Under the pieces are notes generated by a model. That model searched no databases. It worked only from the letters and a program-made list of their open reading frames with translations, and was not told where the DNA came from. Both the position numbers and the translations under genes were made by a program. DNA of 64,000 nucleotides from Physcia stellaris. Its lineage: Eukaryota > Ascomycota > Lecanoromycetes > Caliciales > Physciaceae. This document shows positions 1-12,159 of the stretch, piece by piece (the first letter of the stretch is position 1; the number at the start of each line of letters is the position of its first letter). The stretch is taken from positions 558,001 to 622,000 of the forward strand of contig JABSSW010000021.1 of the NCBI GenBank assembly GCA_018902385.1, in the 5' to 3' direction.

Positions 1-1602
1 GATTTGGCGGATTCAGAATCCATCAAAGTTTGCGTGGCTAGTCGGCCCTGGACTATGATCGAGAAGTTCTGGGGCCAGAACGATGGGAAGAGGATAGTGC
101 TTCAAGACCTTAACCGAAGTGACATCTGGCAGTTCACACACGAACAACTCTCGGAGAAAATACCAAGCCGCTTGGAAATCGTCACAGCAACCGAGTATTC
201 GAATCTGGTTCGGGAAATAGTTGAGAGATCCTCCGGTGTTTTCCTATGGGTCTTTCTTGTGGTCAGATCACTCATCCGAGGCATGACAAACTACGACACC
301 ATAGAAGAGTTGTGGGCGCGTCTGCTGGAATTACCAACGGAATTGGAAGAGTTCTTCAGGCGCATTTTGGATAGAGGAGACAAGGTGTATAGGAGGCAAA
401 CGGCACGCCTCTACAATACACAGCTCAATGCAATGGACAGTAATCTTACTGCCCTCGACGTTGCCCACTTTGCGCAGGAGGATCCATACTATGCTCTAAA
501 CAACCTTTTCTGTTCCAGACATGCTAAAATGGTCGGAAAGCTTGAGGAAATCACCCGGCAAAGAGTTCTCGCCCGTTGTCAAGATCTTCTGGAATTCACT
601 GATAAAGGCGTCCTCCAGTTCTTGCACCGTACCGTCAAGGACTTCCTAGAGACGCGTGGTGTCTCTGATGAATTGATGGAACGAGCGGGTTTGGACTTCA
701 ATGCGCATATTTTTATCTGTACTTCGATGCTGGTTCAGATTAAGGCGACTTTGCAGCAACAGGAATCGAAAACCCTGGAACAAAATATTGCTCAAGGCTG
801 GTACCCAATAAAGCATATTGTAACATGTTTTTGGCATCATACTGGAAAGCTTGCCTCACACCATCGATTGTCACCTACTATGCTCGCGGCGTTCGACAAC
901 GCAGCATCTCTACTTCATGCAAACGCTAGATCCGGCAGCGTCCATTCCTTACTTTGGAATGAAATATCAAAGGAAGATTACCATAACGGCTGGCTTATGG
1001 ACCAAGGAGTTGGACATGGTGTTCCTGAAGTTCTTGCTGTTCAATTACCGAAAGCGGGATGTCTGTACTCTACTGATGTGACAGCACGTGAGCTGCCCTT
1101 GGAGATGGCGTTGACGAGCATGCGATCTCACAATCGTCTTGCTACGATTAACGGACTCTTGAGAAAAGGAGCGAACCCAAATGAAACGAACGATAACAAC
1201 AAATCTGTATGGAAATCCTACCTGTCTCAAATGACGATGCCTACCACGCAGAGAGAATGGCTATTGGAGAAGAAGATCTTAGAGAGCCTCCTCCTTCACG
1301 GCGCAGAGCCAACTCTTCTCAGTCATGATATCCTAAGAGAACTCAATTTATCACCTAGTAGAGAAGAAAGACTACACCCTGATCAGACCATGCCAAATAT
1401 TGGTCCAGAAATCTCATTCCTACGCTCAGATCTCCCCTTTCGATCAAGAAAGAGATTGCAAGACACAGCAGACACAGCAGACACAGCAGACGCAGAGTGT
1501 CCCAAACGCCAGAAAGCGACTCAAACGAAACTTACGCCAACCGCATCGCCTTCGTCGTTCACTAATCAGCATGATTCGTTTTATGTGTCGCCTCATGCCT
1601 GA
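1..1602 (+). CDS. NACHT/NLR-like protein, C-terminal part (5' end outside window)
   Basis: The frame is open from base 1 to the TGA at 1600-1602, so only the last ~533 residues are seen. The start carries the 'CVASRPW' strand that follows Walker B in fungal STAND/NACHT NTPases. It is followed by the winged-helix-like stretch typical of fungal NLRs: 'SGVFLWVFLVVRSL' near residue 80 and 'LQFLHRTVKDFLE' near residue 205. The C-terminal half has weak ankyrin-like segments ('LLRKGANPNETN', 'LLLHGAEPT'), then a low-complexity tail in which a 9-bp unit is repeated three times (about 1462-1488), giving D-T-A repeats. In fungi such proteins act in non-self recognition and regulated cell death; the role here is inferred from architecture. 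The P-loop, N-terminal effector domain and start codon lie upstream of the window. Confidence 0.8.
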   Translation, partial: DLADSESIKVCVASRPWTMIEKFWGQNDGKRIVLQDLNRSDIWQFTHEQLSEKIPSRLEIVTATEYSNLVREIVERSSGVFLWVFLVVRSLIRGMTNYDTIEELWARLLELPTELEEFFRRILDRGDKVYRRQTARLYNTQLNAMDSNLTALDVAHFAQEDPYYALNNLFCSRHAKMVGKLEEITRQRVLARCQDLLEFTDKGVLQFLHRTVKDFLETRGVSDELMERAGLDFNAHIFICTSMLVQIKATLQQQESKTLEQNIAQGWYPIKHIVTCFWHHTGKLASHHRLSPTMLAAFDNAASLLHANARSGSVHSLLWNEISKEDYHNGWLMDQGVGHGVPEVLAVQLPKAGCLYSTDVTARELPLEMALTSMRSHNRLATINGLLRKGANPNETNDNNKSVWKSYLSQMTMPTTQREWLLEKKILESLLLHGAEPTLLSHDILRELNLSPSREERLHPDQTMPNIGPEISFLRSDLPFRSRKRLQDTADTADTADAECPKRQKATQTKLTPTASPSSFTNQHDSFYVSPHA

Positions 1603-3899
1603 AGCAACATCAATAACGTGCCGATCGTTTTCACTCAATAACAGAGCTGGGAGTCTCAAGACGATTTTCAATTCATACAAGCTTCATTGAGACTAAAGAG
1701 AAAGTCAAATTCAAAATTTGGTTTTTGCTTCTCGTTGAAACTCTAAACCCGAACTTTCAAGAGGTGAAAAAGAGCAGTAAAAGTTGTCAAGCTTTACCCA
1801 AAAGCCTACACAGCACTTGGCTCTACGCTAGTCTCGGAGACTTATCAATGCTTGGGCGCATTCCCGCAAGTGTCAAGCCTTCTAACTTCTCATTACCCCT
1901 ACCTGCAAGCATACGGAGCCAAACGCAAAGGAGAATGACGCAGCGACCTATCATTGACAGCCTTAGACGATTATCACGATCCGATTTAGACAATCTAGGA
2001 CATTCATGCAGCACCTGATTGTTGCTAGACTTGACTGGAACCTTGGGATACTTCTACGACTCCTCCCGTCAGCTTGCTAGAATGCGGGGTGAGGTTTTCC
2101 CTTTGGCAAAGTGCGGATAGTGAAGAAACAATCAAGTGCTGTAGAAGGAACAAGCAAACATGTAGCATTGTGGAATATTCCCGCCACTGCCTAATTTAAG
2201 AAAACAGACAGAAGTATTACCATCTTCTAATTAACACCAACATCCGAGCATGCCATCAAAAGCAGTATATTAGACTGGATGTCATCAAGTACCCTCATAC
2301 GCTCTAATAATCCTAACTTCCTCCCCTCGGTAATCGGTCACTATACGCGAAGGTACTGCTTGCGACCTATTCTTCAGTCCAGGACAAGTCGATCTCGGCA
2401 TTTCGGTATCGGTAGATCGAGCGAAAGGTTCGGGGTGTCCAAGCACAGCTTGGTAGCGGGCGTATGCTTTTGTGTCGTCGTGGAGGTGGCTCATACCGCA
2501 ACCCATAATTTTGGATGAGGGAGGAGAGGGTTGATTATTACTTGGTTCTTGAGGATGAGAATAGTTGTTGGCAATAGTGAAAATCTGGAATAGTTGATAG
2601 CAATAGTTGTGGGCAATGGTATAATTTTAGAGCGCGGAGGGGTAAGGTTCTATAAAGAAGAGGAGTGGGGAGGTGACAATGAATTGTATGGTTGACAAAG
2701 AGTGAAGAGTTTGTCGCATGTGAAGACAAAGACGCCGATAGCAGTGATCGTTGTCTTGCAGGGTCAATCAGAGTTGACACATGTGACATGCAAGTCGTGT
2801 GATGACTGTTTCAATAAGAACGTTCGATGAAGAGTCTTTAAACACGGCGTGTCTTGCGTTGAGACACTTCGACGCCGTAGTCACGCCAACTGGCTGCTTG
2901 TCACACTCCAGATCTGTATACCATCATCTCAACGCGCCACCTAATCCTCTGAGACTAGTCTTGACCTCTGTCGCTTATGGATCTGACCAAATCACGGTCA
3001 CCCTCTACTTCTGGAATTGGATTATTGAGGTTTCTCTTCAGCCGTCAGCTACGGCTATAAGGTTTCATAGCTTCAGTTGTTCGGCGTGGATATGCAACGG
3101 ATGCCAGATTGGAGACCGTGGTAGGGCTGTGCCTGGATGAACAACCCTGTACATTATTACTGAAGATGGCAGATCACCGTGCCTGACCAGCGACTTGACA
3201 ATATAGAGCATTGCTATGTATCAATTACAATTCTCAGAATTCAGGTATCGTTTTGCGAGATAGGTCTAATGGTGGACAGCGAGGACTTAAACCCAGCTCT
3301 CGACGAAGAGTCATTGATCAAGTCGGAGAAACCTCACTTGCGCTGCTCATATCTATCATATCAAGAGCACACCTCCGTCACGGTTGGATATGATTTTTCA
3401 CTGTGGAGATCTGACATCGATGCGCTACTATCGTAAGATCAGGCACACGCGCCGTAATCGCTGAACTCATGATCACGCAATCAGTACGTATGATTTAAAA
3501 AACACGATAACACACCAAGATATTATTACTGCATTGATATGATGATTACTAGCAAAGAGGTGCGGCTGTCGATAGTATCGCAAGATACGGTCCCATTGGG
3601 TTTAGTCTGATCCTTGTGAGCCTTCAGCTGAAGATTTACTCCCACATTTAGCCTTGCCAAGCAGAACATGATCGTTTCAACCAGAGAAACTCCATTTAGT
3701 CCTATCATATACGGAACCGATGGATATTGGTCTCAGTAAAGCGAGGAAGTCTATAAGTACCCTCAGACTGCCCATCTTCTCATAACATAGCACCAGTACC
3801 AGATTTTCATTCTCTCACGATAATCCCGATCCAAACGATCTTACATCGATCTCTTAGAGTCTTAAATCCAATCTCATCCATTACCAACTATCTTTTAAG
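1603..3899. other. intergenic, 2.3 kb
   Basis: No supported gene. Open frames here are short and lack conserved character. 2540-2640 holds imperfect short direct repeats built on 'aatagttg/gcaatagt'. The last ~200 bases should contain the promoter and leader of the secreted-protein gene that follows. Confidence 0.5.
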
Positions 3900-4508
3900 A
3901 TGCTTTCTACACCTTCAGCCCTCCTCGCCTTCTCAGCTTTTCTCGCCAGCAGCATGGCTACGGGCAAAAGCACCTGCCCGCCAAAGTTCACCCTAGCCTT
4001 CACCGGCACTGTCGACGTAGCTACCGCGCTGCGCCCAATAACCATCCCCGGCGGTATTCGCATCCGTAAGTAACCTTCGCTTCCTCTCCTTTACCCCTCA
4101 AGGCCCATTCTCCCCACTGATCGCCATCACCCACTCTCCTCACCTTCCACCCCCCAAACTCACGGCCCTAACTCCCTCTCCTACCTCCCAGTCGAGCCCC
4201 TAACAGGCGGCTCCTTCTCCGGCCCCCTGCTCAACGCCACCGTCACCGGCGGCCTCGCCTACCCGACCATCCTCAACAACAACACGCGTCAGGACCCCTT
4301 CATCATTATCTACGGCACCACGGCAGATAACTCGAGCTTCCTGGCGCGGATCAGTGGTGTCGGCTTGCCGGACACGCAGCTTGCGAGGGTGGAGGTTGAG
4401 CTTGGGGGCGTGGGGAGGGGGGCCGCGAATCAGTTTATTGTTGCTAGTGTTGAGCCGAATGAGAAGGGGACTTTGGTGGCTGTGAGGGGGTATTTGGTGG
4501 AGCAGTAA
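3900..4508 (+). CDS. secreted DUF3237-like protein, 160 aa
   Basis: Two exons: 3900-4065 and 4192-4508, with a 126-nt intron (GTAAGT donor, CCCAG acceptor). The spliced frame is exact and stops at TAA 4506-4508. Residues 1-20 are a signal peptide ending near 'SMA'. The mature part runs through 'RPITIPGGIRI', then across the junction 'LEPLTGGSFSGPLLNATVTGG', with a late 'FIIIYGTTADNSSFLARI'. The GG-x-F-x-GP...GG pattern resembles the DUF3237 fold found in many fungal secreted proteins; no catalytic role is known. Several N-x-S/T sites fit secretion. The family call is from motif memory and could be wrong; the gene model itself is firm. Confidence 0.75.
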
Positions 4509-6632
4509 GGGGGGGCGGGGGTATTGTGTAGGGTGGAGAGGAGCAGGTAGAGGTTAAGATCGTGGGTATAAGGGGCGGAGGAAAGATAAGATTGAGTTTC
4601 GGTAGATGAAGTTCCGCGTATTGAGAGGCTAAACATGTGTTTAGACTGATTTCCTTGGGAAAAATGGGGCATGCATGACGCCGTTTGCACCATTGCGAAC
4701 CGGAGAGCAGTGCGTATCTTTTGGGGTTCATTGGTCAGTGCTCCAGATCATACTTAGGATCTCTATCACCGATCCATTGCTGCATCGATATAGTCGTGCA
4801 GGATATCCACTCTATTCCTTCTTTGTACTCTGTCCCAAGCCTCGCTGAGATGTGCAGACCTCCAATCCTGGTTTGTGGATGGTATTTCGGCTAGCTGCAC
4901 AACTCATGGCATGTGGCTGTCCATTAAGACAAAGGAATGCCGGTGTATTTCCTGACTCACTGGTCAAATCCACATTGAATTCCTCTATATCTTCTTCTCT
5001 TCCCTCTTTAACTTGAGCTTGGCAAGATTTTCTTCAACAACTGATAGCGCGAGGGTGAGTGCCTGACTATCTACTCAACCCCAGATTTTAGAATAGAAGG
5101 AAAATTACATGAAGACGAATGAGTCTTCACGATTCTTGCTGATACTGAGTGCTGAAATACTAGGAACGCATGATATCATCTTCAATCCCATCCTCTGGAC
5201 AAATTCTTTCCGGTCTTCGAACCATTACCCGTCTCCAAATCGATCTTAAAACCCAGCATGGCCGCAACAACGACATCACCTTCAAATCCCTCAGTGTCAG
5301 CAAGCTCTCGAACGTGGTGATCGTATACCCCATGCACGACTTAGATACCAAGGCTGCTAGTTTGAGCGATTTAAAATCTCTGCTAATGTTACGCAAAGAC
5401 TTCAGGGAGCTTGGTTATTTCACCCAGTGGCAAGAAGTAGACAACTTAGGAATAGATGAACTGAAGGCCTTTCAAGAACCTTGAAAGCATCTTGTCGACG
5501 ACCTTGAGGCATGGGTTATCGTGCGGGGTCTGCTCACGTACTCGGAAGCCCAAAACTTCGGCGTAGTTGAGAATGTAATTACCTGCATCACTGGAACGCT
5601 CAGCGATGGTATAGCCAAGGAACGTAAGGTGTTTTGACAAGCCAGGTATTTTTTTCTGCAGCTTTTCTAATGCTATTCTAGATGATCGGTATGATGATGG
5701 ATGGCTATACTTCTGAGGAGGCCATGAAAGCTGTGTTGGATGTTGAAAATAGTGCCCCAGCCACCGCATTATTTCTAGCCACATTTCATGTATATAGGCA
5801 GGCCAAAAGCCCACATTAATACAACAAGCTTGAACCTCCCTACCTACCTTATACCTACCATTTCAACATTGGAACCTCAACATGGTATATGTGGATCTAG
5901 CAACATCAGTACGAAACGGTCCTTAACGTCAGATACATATAGCCTATCCCGATGGCTGAGAATTACCAATAGCGTTAGTGGGGATGATGATCTGTAGGTA
6001 TAGAAACATAGAGCGTCGAGCATGTAGACCTAGGATAGACGTGGTGTTCTCGAGGTCACTGAAATTGCGAGAAGCAGAACTAGTATTTGCTCTTGGTCTT
6101 TGGATATTAATTTTTTGCGTGTAGTAGACTTAGCTGAAGAAGAGCATAGAAATCTTGACCGAGCACCCTTTCGGACATCGCTTAATGGTGGCGTCAGACA
6201 ATTCTTCCGGGTCTCACTTCTTGCATCAATCGGCAGTCCGCCTTTTCTTAGTATGCGTGTAGGTTTAAACGAGATCACTCTCGCTTTCCAGCTCCATGTT
6301 CCTTGCGTCGGCCTTGCTGTCTACTTGTATCTTCTCACGGCTGATTGTAGATCCGCCACTTACAATAATAGAGATTGACAAGGTTGTTTCTGTGCACCTA
6401 TCAATTCACTATTAAGTATTTCATGCACGGGCCTGACCCTCGTGGCTTGGGACGGCCCGGATGTATAGTCTCGCGGATATGTTAGAGTTGTTATGACCTT
6501 CTAAGATGCGCACGAGCACAGCGTCGCCTTACAAGGGTTGCGTGCGACGTTTACTGCCTTTCTGCTTCGACCTTCCCACGTAATCGCTCATTGGATCTCC
6601 GTTACTGTTGCACTTCGATTCCCTCATGTCTG
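4509..6632. other. intergenic, 2.1 kb, with unassigned ORFs
   Basis: Two ORFs face each other at the 3' ends: 5170-5484 (+, 104 codons) and 5446-5814 (-, 122 codons). Neither has a recognisable domain, signal peptide or introns, and both could be chance or relics. Nothing else is supported here. Confidence 0.4.
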
Positions 6633-8264
6633 TCACTCAATGACTTGGCTGTGCAGGTAGTGCTCGACCATGTCCAAAAAGAGAAAAAGTAGCCAACTCC
6701 ACCGGTATGGAATGCACAGCACGAAGATCATGAACCAGCACTGTAGCTCGTCCCAGGTGACAAAACTCAACAGCTCAACTGGGCTCCTCGATTTCCATCG
6801 GCTCACTCAATCATCCGAGGCTCTCATCTGATCGTGGTCGGGTTGGGTCCTCGGATCAATTCGGAACATAAGCAGTATTCTCGTGTAGATCCCGATATGA
6901 GAACCTTCAACTGTCCCTATACCATAGACTCAGGTAGCGTTGATGGCACAGATAGTAGGATAGCCAACGGGAAATGTTTGTAGGTACCAGTTTGGTGCAT
7001 CATACGGTTTTGAACAGGCCTTTGGAGGGAGGAAATTGAGAAGAGGACGATCGTAGCCTGTTGCCGTAACCGTTATATCCGCTTCAAGGAACCTTCTCTG
7101 CTTTGATGGGGAATCATCGTCATTGTTCGCGTTGTAGGTGACACCTCTCTCCTCGAAACGCACGCCATCCCCACGTAACCAATTGACTTTACCCGAGCGA
7201 ACCATATTCAGCACGTCGCGTTACACAAGGGAGTCTCGGTGTAAAGCTCCTTGTTTGTTGGTGCAAGATCTTGGAGGTCGCGGTAAAAGAACTTGCGGAG
7301 AAGCAGCTCAGGGATTGATCTGAAAAAGGCCACTTGGCTGAGAATATTAAGTGACAGGAAGAATCCTACAAAAGGAGGCCGAGGAATGATCCATTTTTGT
7401 GACTTGAGATATCAATGAGCGACCACGTGGCAGAATATCAATGGGCATGTCACTCACTCGCGCAATGACGCTGACCTCAGCAGCCTCATTCTTCACCAGA
7501 AAGTCCATCGCTTCAACGGCGCTTGCACCTCCACCAATGACCGCACATCTTTGGCCTTTGACGCTCTTGCCACTTAGTTGTGATGAGTGGAAAGTCTGAC
7601 CCTTGAAGCCATTTATTTGAGGAATCAATTTCGTTCGTGGGCGGCCGCACGTGCCTGTGGCGATAATTATACCATCAAACTTGTCTCCTGACGATCCATT
7701 CACGATCCATAAATTCTGAAGATCCTGAAATAGTGACGTGACCTTTGTGTTGAACATTGTGTAACCCTCTAACCTATACTGATCCCAAAGACTGGTTATC
7801 TGAGTAGAATATCTGCCCGATTCGGATAGCTACTTTGCCATCTAACACGTGGATGAAACCGGTACCCTACGCTGGGGGTTTGAAGTGTGGAAACGTCGTT
7901 GACTTTCCATGGATGAGTTTAGCTGTTGCGAATTGGCCTTTTTATGAGCTTGGCTTACCGCCCAGATCCCTCATATCTCAGTCTTTGAGTTTGCCTCGAA
8001 GATCGAAATGTCGAAACCAGAGTGAAGACATTGGCAGGTAGCACCAATTCCTGTGATACCGGTTCCAATAATTGCAACCCTGGGCCGTTTCCTTGGAGCA
8101 ACCGAAGACACGGAAAGTGAAGGGATCGTGTCTTCAAGTAGTCTTCTGATAATCTTAACAGCGCTTTCCAATGTTGAGCACGTTCTCTGCTGAAACCCTG
8201 CACAGCCATCTGGAACTAAGTACACTGATGAAGACGCGCTTTCTGGTAACAAGAAGGATGACAA
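6633..8264 (-). pseudogene. flavin-binding monooxygenase (FMO/BVMO-like), decayed
   Basis: Conserved pieces occur in order along the minus strand but in shifting frames. They are the FAD-binding 'IIGTGITGIG' near 8075, a relic 'GIWA' near 7965, 'FNTKVTSL' near 7750, 'IIATGTCGRPR' near 7665, the NADPH-type 'AVIGGGASAVEAM' near 7540, 'RKFFYRDLQDLAP' near 7290, 'VTATGYDRPLLNFLP' near 7065 and 'HIGIYTRILLMF' near 6890. In-frame stops fall at 7971-7973, around 7800-7830, and at 6930; frame changes occur near 7395 and 7215. I count at least five disruptions, so this is a pseudogene and not a multi-intron gene, although one or two breaks could hide introns. Such enzymes use FAD and NADPH to oxygenate small molecules, often in secondary metabolism. 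The intact MFS transporter immediately downstream on the same strand suggests a former metabolite gene pair. Confidence 0.85.
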
Positions 8265-8856
8265 AAGGATTACCCACCAAAGGAAGCCCCACCCGTTGAG
8301 GAGGATAGTCTATCATAGTTGATGACGAATGAGACTAGAGCTTGCCACCTTCAAGGAAGGCATAGAATCTAGACCCTCTAGCCGGATTCCTGGCAATGAC
8401 AGAGTCAGAGGTTACCAGCCGATAGAATTGGTCATTGTCGCTCAAGATTCCGGCCTATTCCATGCACTGGTGGGAAGGTGGCACACTTAGTTTTAGGGCC
8501 GGTCACCCGGATATTAGTACCCCGGACTCCCTCGAGACAATCCGATTTAGCCGGAGCGTATCTTTTTGGGGCGGCTTCGAGAGTGGGCTTACCTGGAGGA
8601 TCAGCAAAAGAAAAGAGGTGCCAAAAATAATCGTATAGAATATGCACTATCCCTTTGTCCGCTGATCAATCGTCGATCACCCAGACTCCGTAGATAATAC
8701 CTTGCAGGTTGATGATAAGCTCGTGATCCAATCGAAACTCTGGAGCGATCAATTTGAGAGTTCTCTCAACAATATGAAGGTTATCACACTCTATTATTGC
8801 AGGCGTTGAAAATGATCATAATAGCAACACAGGCTGCAAGATCAGTCTCTTTTAGT
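8265..8856. other. intergenic, 0.6 kb
   Basis: Lies between the 3' end of the transporter and the 5' end of the decayed monooxygenase, both on the minus strand. No gene or repeat seen. Confidence 0.5.
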
Positions 8857-10250
8857 CTACTTCTTAAATGTTGCCTGCTGCTTTCTTTGCACTAGCTTCC
8901 AATTGGGTAATAGCAGAGCAGCCCCAATGAGTAAAGCAAACCCGTTGAACAACTGGAAACCAAGGAAATGTCCATGTTCTGGATCCGCAACAAGTGCCGA
9001 AATCGGAGTTCCCAGCAGGAATGCGAAAGCTGCAAACGCCCAAAGCATGCCCATCCGAGTTCCGAGTACAGCCATCGATGGACAGAAATAAGGCACCACG
9101 ACAGGAGGGAAGACAGTCAACGGGCCAGACACCAAGCCGTAAAGGACTGCGAAAGTGACGGCTCCGCCATATGTATGAATTGCAGGCCATATCAAGCAGA
9201 GAGCACCTGAACATACCATGCATGCCAGCCACGGAGGCATCACTCGGGTGCGCTGTGCCAACACGGATCCCAGGAATCTTCCAAAAAAAGAGGATCCACT
9301 GAATATTAGTGGGAGATTGAGAGCTTTGCCTAGAGAAAGGCCCAGAGCCGTTTGCGCGAACAAAGGTAAAAATAGGATTGGACCAAAGTAACCAAGAAAT
9401 GTGAAGAATCCCCCAATACAAAGTACGAGGAAGTGAATGTCGGTCCAGGCACTGTTGTCGATAAAAGCACGTCGCTTTTTGCTGGTAGGAACGCTGCGAC
9501 AAAGCATCATAGGAATTCCCAATACGAATGTCGCTAAAGATATGAACGCCATGACTCTTATCGTCCAGGCGAAACCAAGTGGCACGATCAGGTGCTGGAA
9601 AACGAGAAGAAAAATAATCCCACCTATTCCCTCGTTATCAAGATCAGGAGTTCGTTCTTGAAGGTCTAGTTGAATACTTACCAATGCTTGTGCCAGAGAC
9701 GACCATCGCCATTGCAATCGGCAGTCTGGTCGTGAATGATGCTGCGATGATAGCCAAAGCCGGAAGGTAGATAATGCCAGTACCCAGTCCAACGCAGAAA
9801 CCCTGAGCAAGCATTATCTGGTAGTACTTTGTGCATAGGCTGAGCATCATCATGCCAAATACAGCCAAAGAGCCGCCAACAATCAATAAGATCTTGTGGT
9901 ATCCTAAGTCGTACAGAGGCCCAGTGAAGAGACCAGTGAAGACAAGCAAGAAGCTCTGTAGTGTACCAATCCATGCTATTGAGGAGGCCGGATAGTCTTT
10001 TAGAATATTAAACCCATAGAATGCTTGTAGTGCTCCAAATGCTAACAGGAGGCCCCTAATGACTCGGTGTCAGTATAGAGGAATATTGGGTACTGCTGGC
10101 CTACCAAGCGCTACACAGAATCAAGAATGAGCCAGCGACTTGAAGCCACGCCCTCCAGCCCCCATTAGGCGGCCCTTTCAACGAAGCATGCTCAGATCTT
10201 CCTTTTTCACCCGAGTCATGCTGGACGGAGGCAGGTTGTGGCTCGTCCAT
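8857..10250 (-). CDS. MFS transporter, monocarboxylate-type (MCT/SLC16-like), 428 aa
   Basis: Three exons on the minus strand: 10250-10105, 10055-9682 and 9623-8857. The introns are 49 and 58 nt (GTAGGC..TAG and GTAAGT..TAG). Lengths 146+374+767 give an exact frame of 429 codons ending in TAG. After a ~30-residue polar N-terminus, 'PPNGGWRAWLQVAGSFL' opens TM1; this is the D/N-GGWGW/AW hallmark of fungal MCT-like permeases. About twelve hydrophobic segments follow ('LVFTGLFTGPLYDLG', 'GFCVGLGTGIIYLPAL', 'GGFFTFLGYFGPILFLPLFA'), with a short central loop containing 'TSKKRR'. Substrate is unknown: monocarboxylates or a metabolite are both plausible, the latter because of the neighbouring monooxygenase relic. 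The coding frame is intact, unlike its neighbour. Confidence 0.9.
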
Positions 10251-12159
10251 AGAGGCTATAAGCTGGCTTGTATGCTAAAAGAGAGAAATTTTTTTCTCAA
10301 GGCAAATAGATACGACCACTTTACGGATCGAAGAAGATACCCATTGCCTTCAATCACGGACCGTTCTGCGTATATCTAATAACACCGAGTGAATCTCGAA
10401 ACCCAGATCTCTGTTCAGAAAGGCGAAGTCCTTGACTGAATTAATATGGCAAGACTCGAGGGCCACGGAGCAGCGCGAATTCCCATCGGACTCCGGCGTC
10501 AATTGCATCGTAAATCATGACCTCGTAGGCATCGTAAATCATGACCTCGTATGCATCGTAAATCATGACCTCGTCCAACAGATTCATGATCAGTATTTTT
10601 TCACGTGTGGCTGCTAAGATACTTTAGCGTGTTTGTGTGGTTATTATTAACTTTCATAGGTTCTCGGTCCAGTTGAGCGAATTGGTACCTCGTACCAATA
10701 GATGGCGCCAGGATGACTACCATTCTGGGAATCATCCACGGGAGTCCTTTTTAGGCGTCTTTCGAGACGATCCCGGATGCAATTTGATGTCATCCCCCAC
10801 TCGGGTCTTGATGGTGTGGGGGTTTCCAGAGCTCTGTTCTCCGAGTTCTGCAATTCAATAAGGTATTGTTTCATTGCGAGAGTATTGAAGAAAAGAAAAA
10901 CGATTAATGCAGAAGCGAACGACTGTAAGCGCGCCAATCAGTAAATGGGCTGTCCTTCCAAAGGTCAAACATCGATGCTACGGGCACCATATGTCTTGGC
11001 ATCTTGGCATCTATGGGTGTACCATAGGCGCGTTCGTCTAGACACAACTACCCGCTAGGGGTGCCGATGTCCCGGTGGTGTTTAGGCTCAGTGGGGGGCA
11101 CGCAGCCCTTGCGGTCTGTGATGTACCGAGTAGCCCTAAACAACCCTGGCCTTTCCATTTCTCCGTAGCCTGCATCGGGTTAGGTCGAAAAAGCTCAAAC
11201 CCGACCTCCCGACCCTGGCGACCTCCACTTCACCGGGGAGAGAGTCTTCTAATTTTGAGGAGCTGAAATGTCCGATCTCCTTTTTCAACCAATGAACCTA
11301 CCTTGGAAAGACGGACATGCTCAGATCTATGTCGTCACCGATATTTGAGGGTGGGTTCCTCGTACTCCATTTCGGGCAGCCCGAGGCGATGTGGACTTGT
11401 CCGAGGACGTCCGAAAGGACAGGAAATTCGATGCGACTTGTCACTTCTCGATGCTGGATTGGATTCCGTGTGTTCTTTACCATGATCCTACTCGGTGGGC
11501 CCTCTCAGCCTTTGATGTCATAGGTCCGAACAATGTCACGGATTAATTGAGGGAGGAGGCTCTCAGCACTTGGTAATGCATAGCAATAGCTACCCCTGAT
11601 CGTCCAAGACAGTTAAGATCTGTGTCACCCTTCGAGAAATCCACCTCCTCTTCTTCGACTCTCTAATGGCGAATGACCGGTTGCCATCGTAATGGCCGCC
11701 GTTACAAAGACCGCCTACTACTTCAAAGCTTCTAGTCACCTCCCCCGCCCCCAGATTATGCTCGGCTGAACTGTTCACGGCGGGTGATATCCGCGTAGGA
11801 TTCGTGGGATTTGCTGAGGCTTGATATCCGCGCCAAAAATAAAAGGGAGCATGATACTAGCAGTATGCATAGCCTAAGGACGATTCACCGAGTTCAAAAG
11901 ACAGATCTAATGTGTCAGAGCAACTAAGAGCCCAGGCTCACTGATAGCTTGTATCGCGTGATTGCGTTGGTATACCCTTAACAGTAGTGCCTTGGGTTGT
12001 GAATCTATAAACAGTCTCGAATTTCCCACAATGCTTCTTTGTCTTCGTCTTATCAATTGTCGCTAACCTGCAACGTCGGTTCCTGTTCATCCATTGAAGA
12101 CGCTCTTAACTGTGCTTCTAAGAGTATCTTTTTATAGTATCTCAAAAAGTCCAGTCACG
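10251..12159. other. intergenic, 1.9 kb
   Basis: No gene supported. Contains a 24-bp tandem repeat (separate entry). The last ~250 bases should hold the promoter of the secreted-protein gene at 12160. Confidence 0.5.
10505..10574. repeat. 24-bp tandem repeat, 2.9 copies
   Basis: Unit starts 'gcatcgtaaatcatgacctc'. Copies start at 10505, 10529 and 10553 and are almost identical, differing only in the last base of the unit. They lie in the leader region upstream of the MFS gene (minus strand, start at 10250), so they could carry regulatory sites. The related word 'attcatgatcag' follows at 10582. Confidence 0.9.

Noticed and set aside
1462-1488. 9-bp repeat as a separate mobile or regulatory element
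   Set aside because: It is an in-frame coding microsatellite of three copies in the tail of the NLR-like gene.
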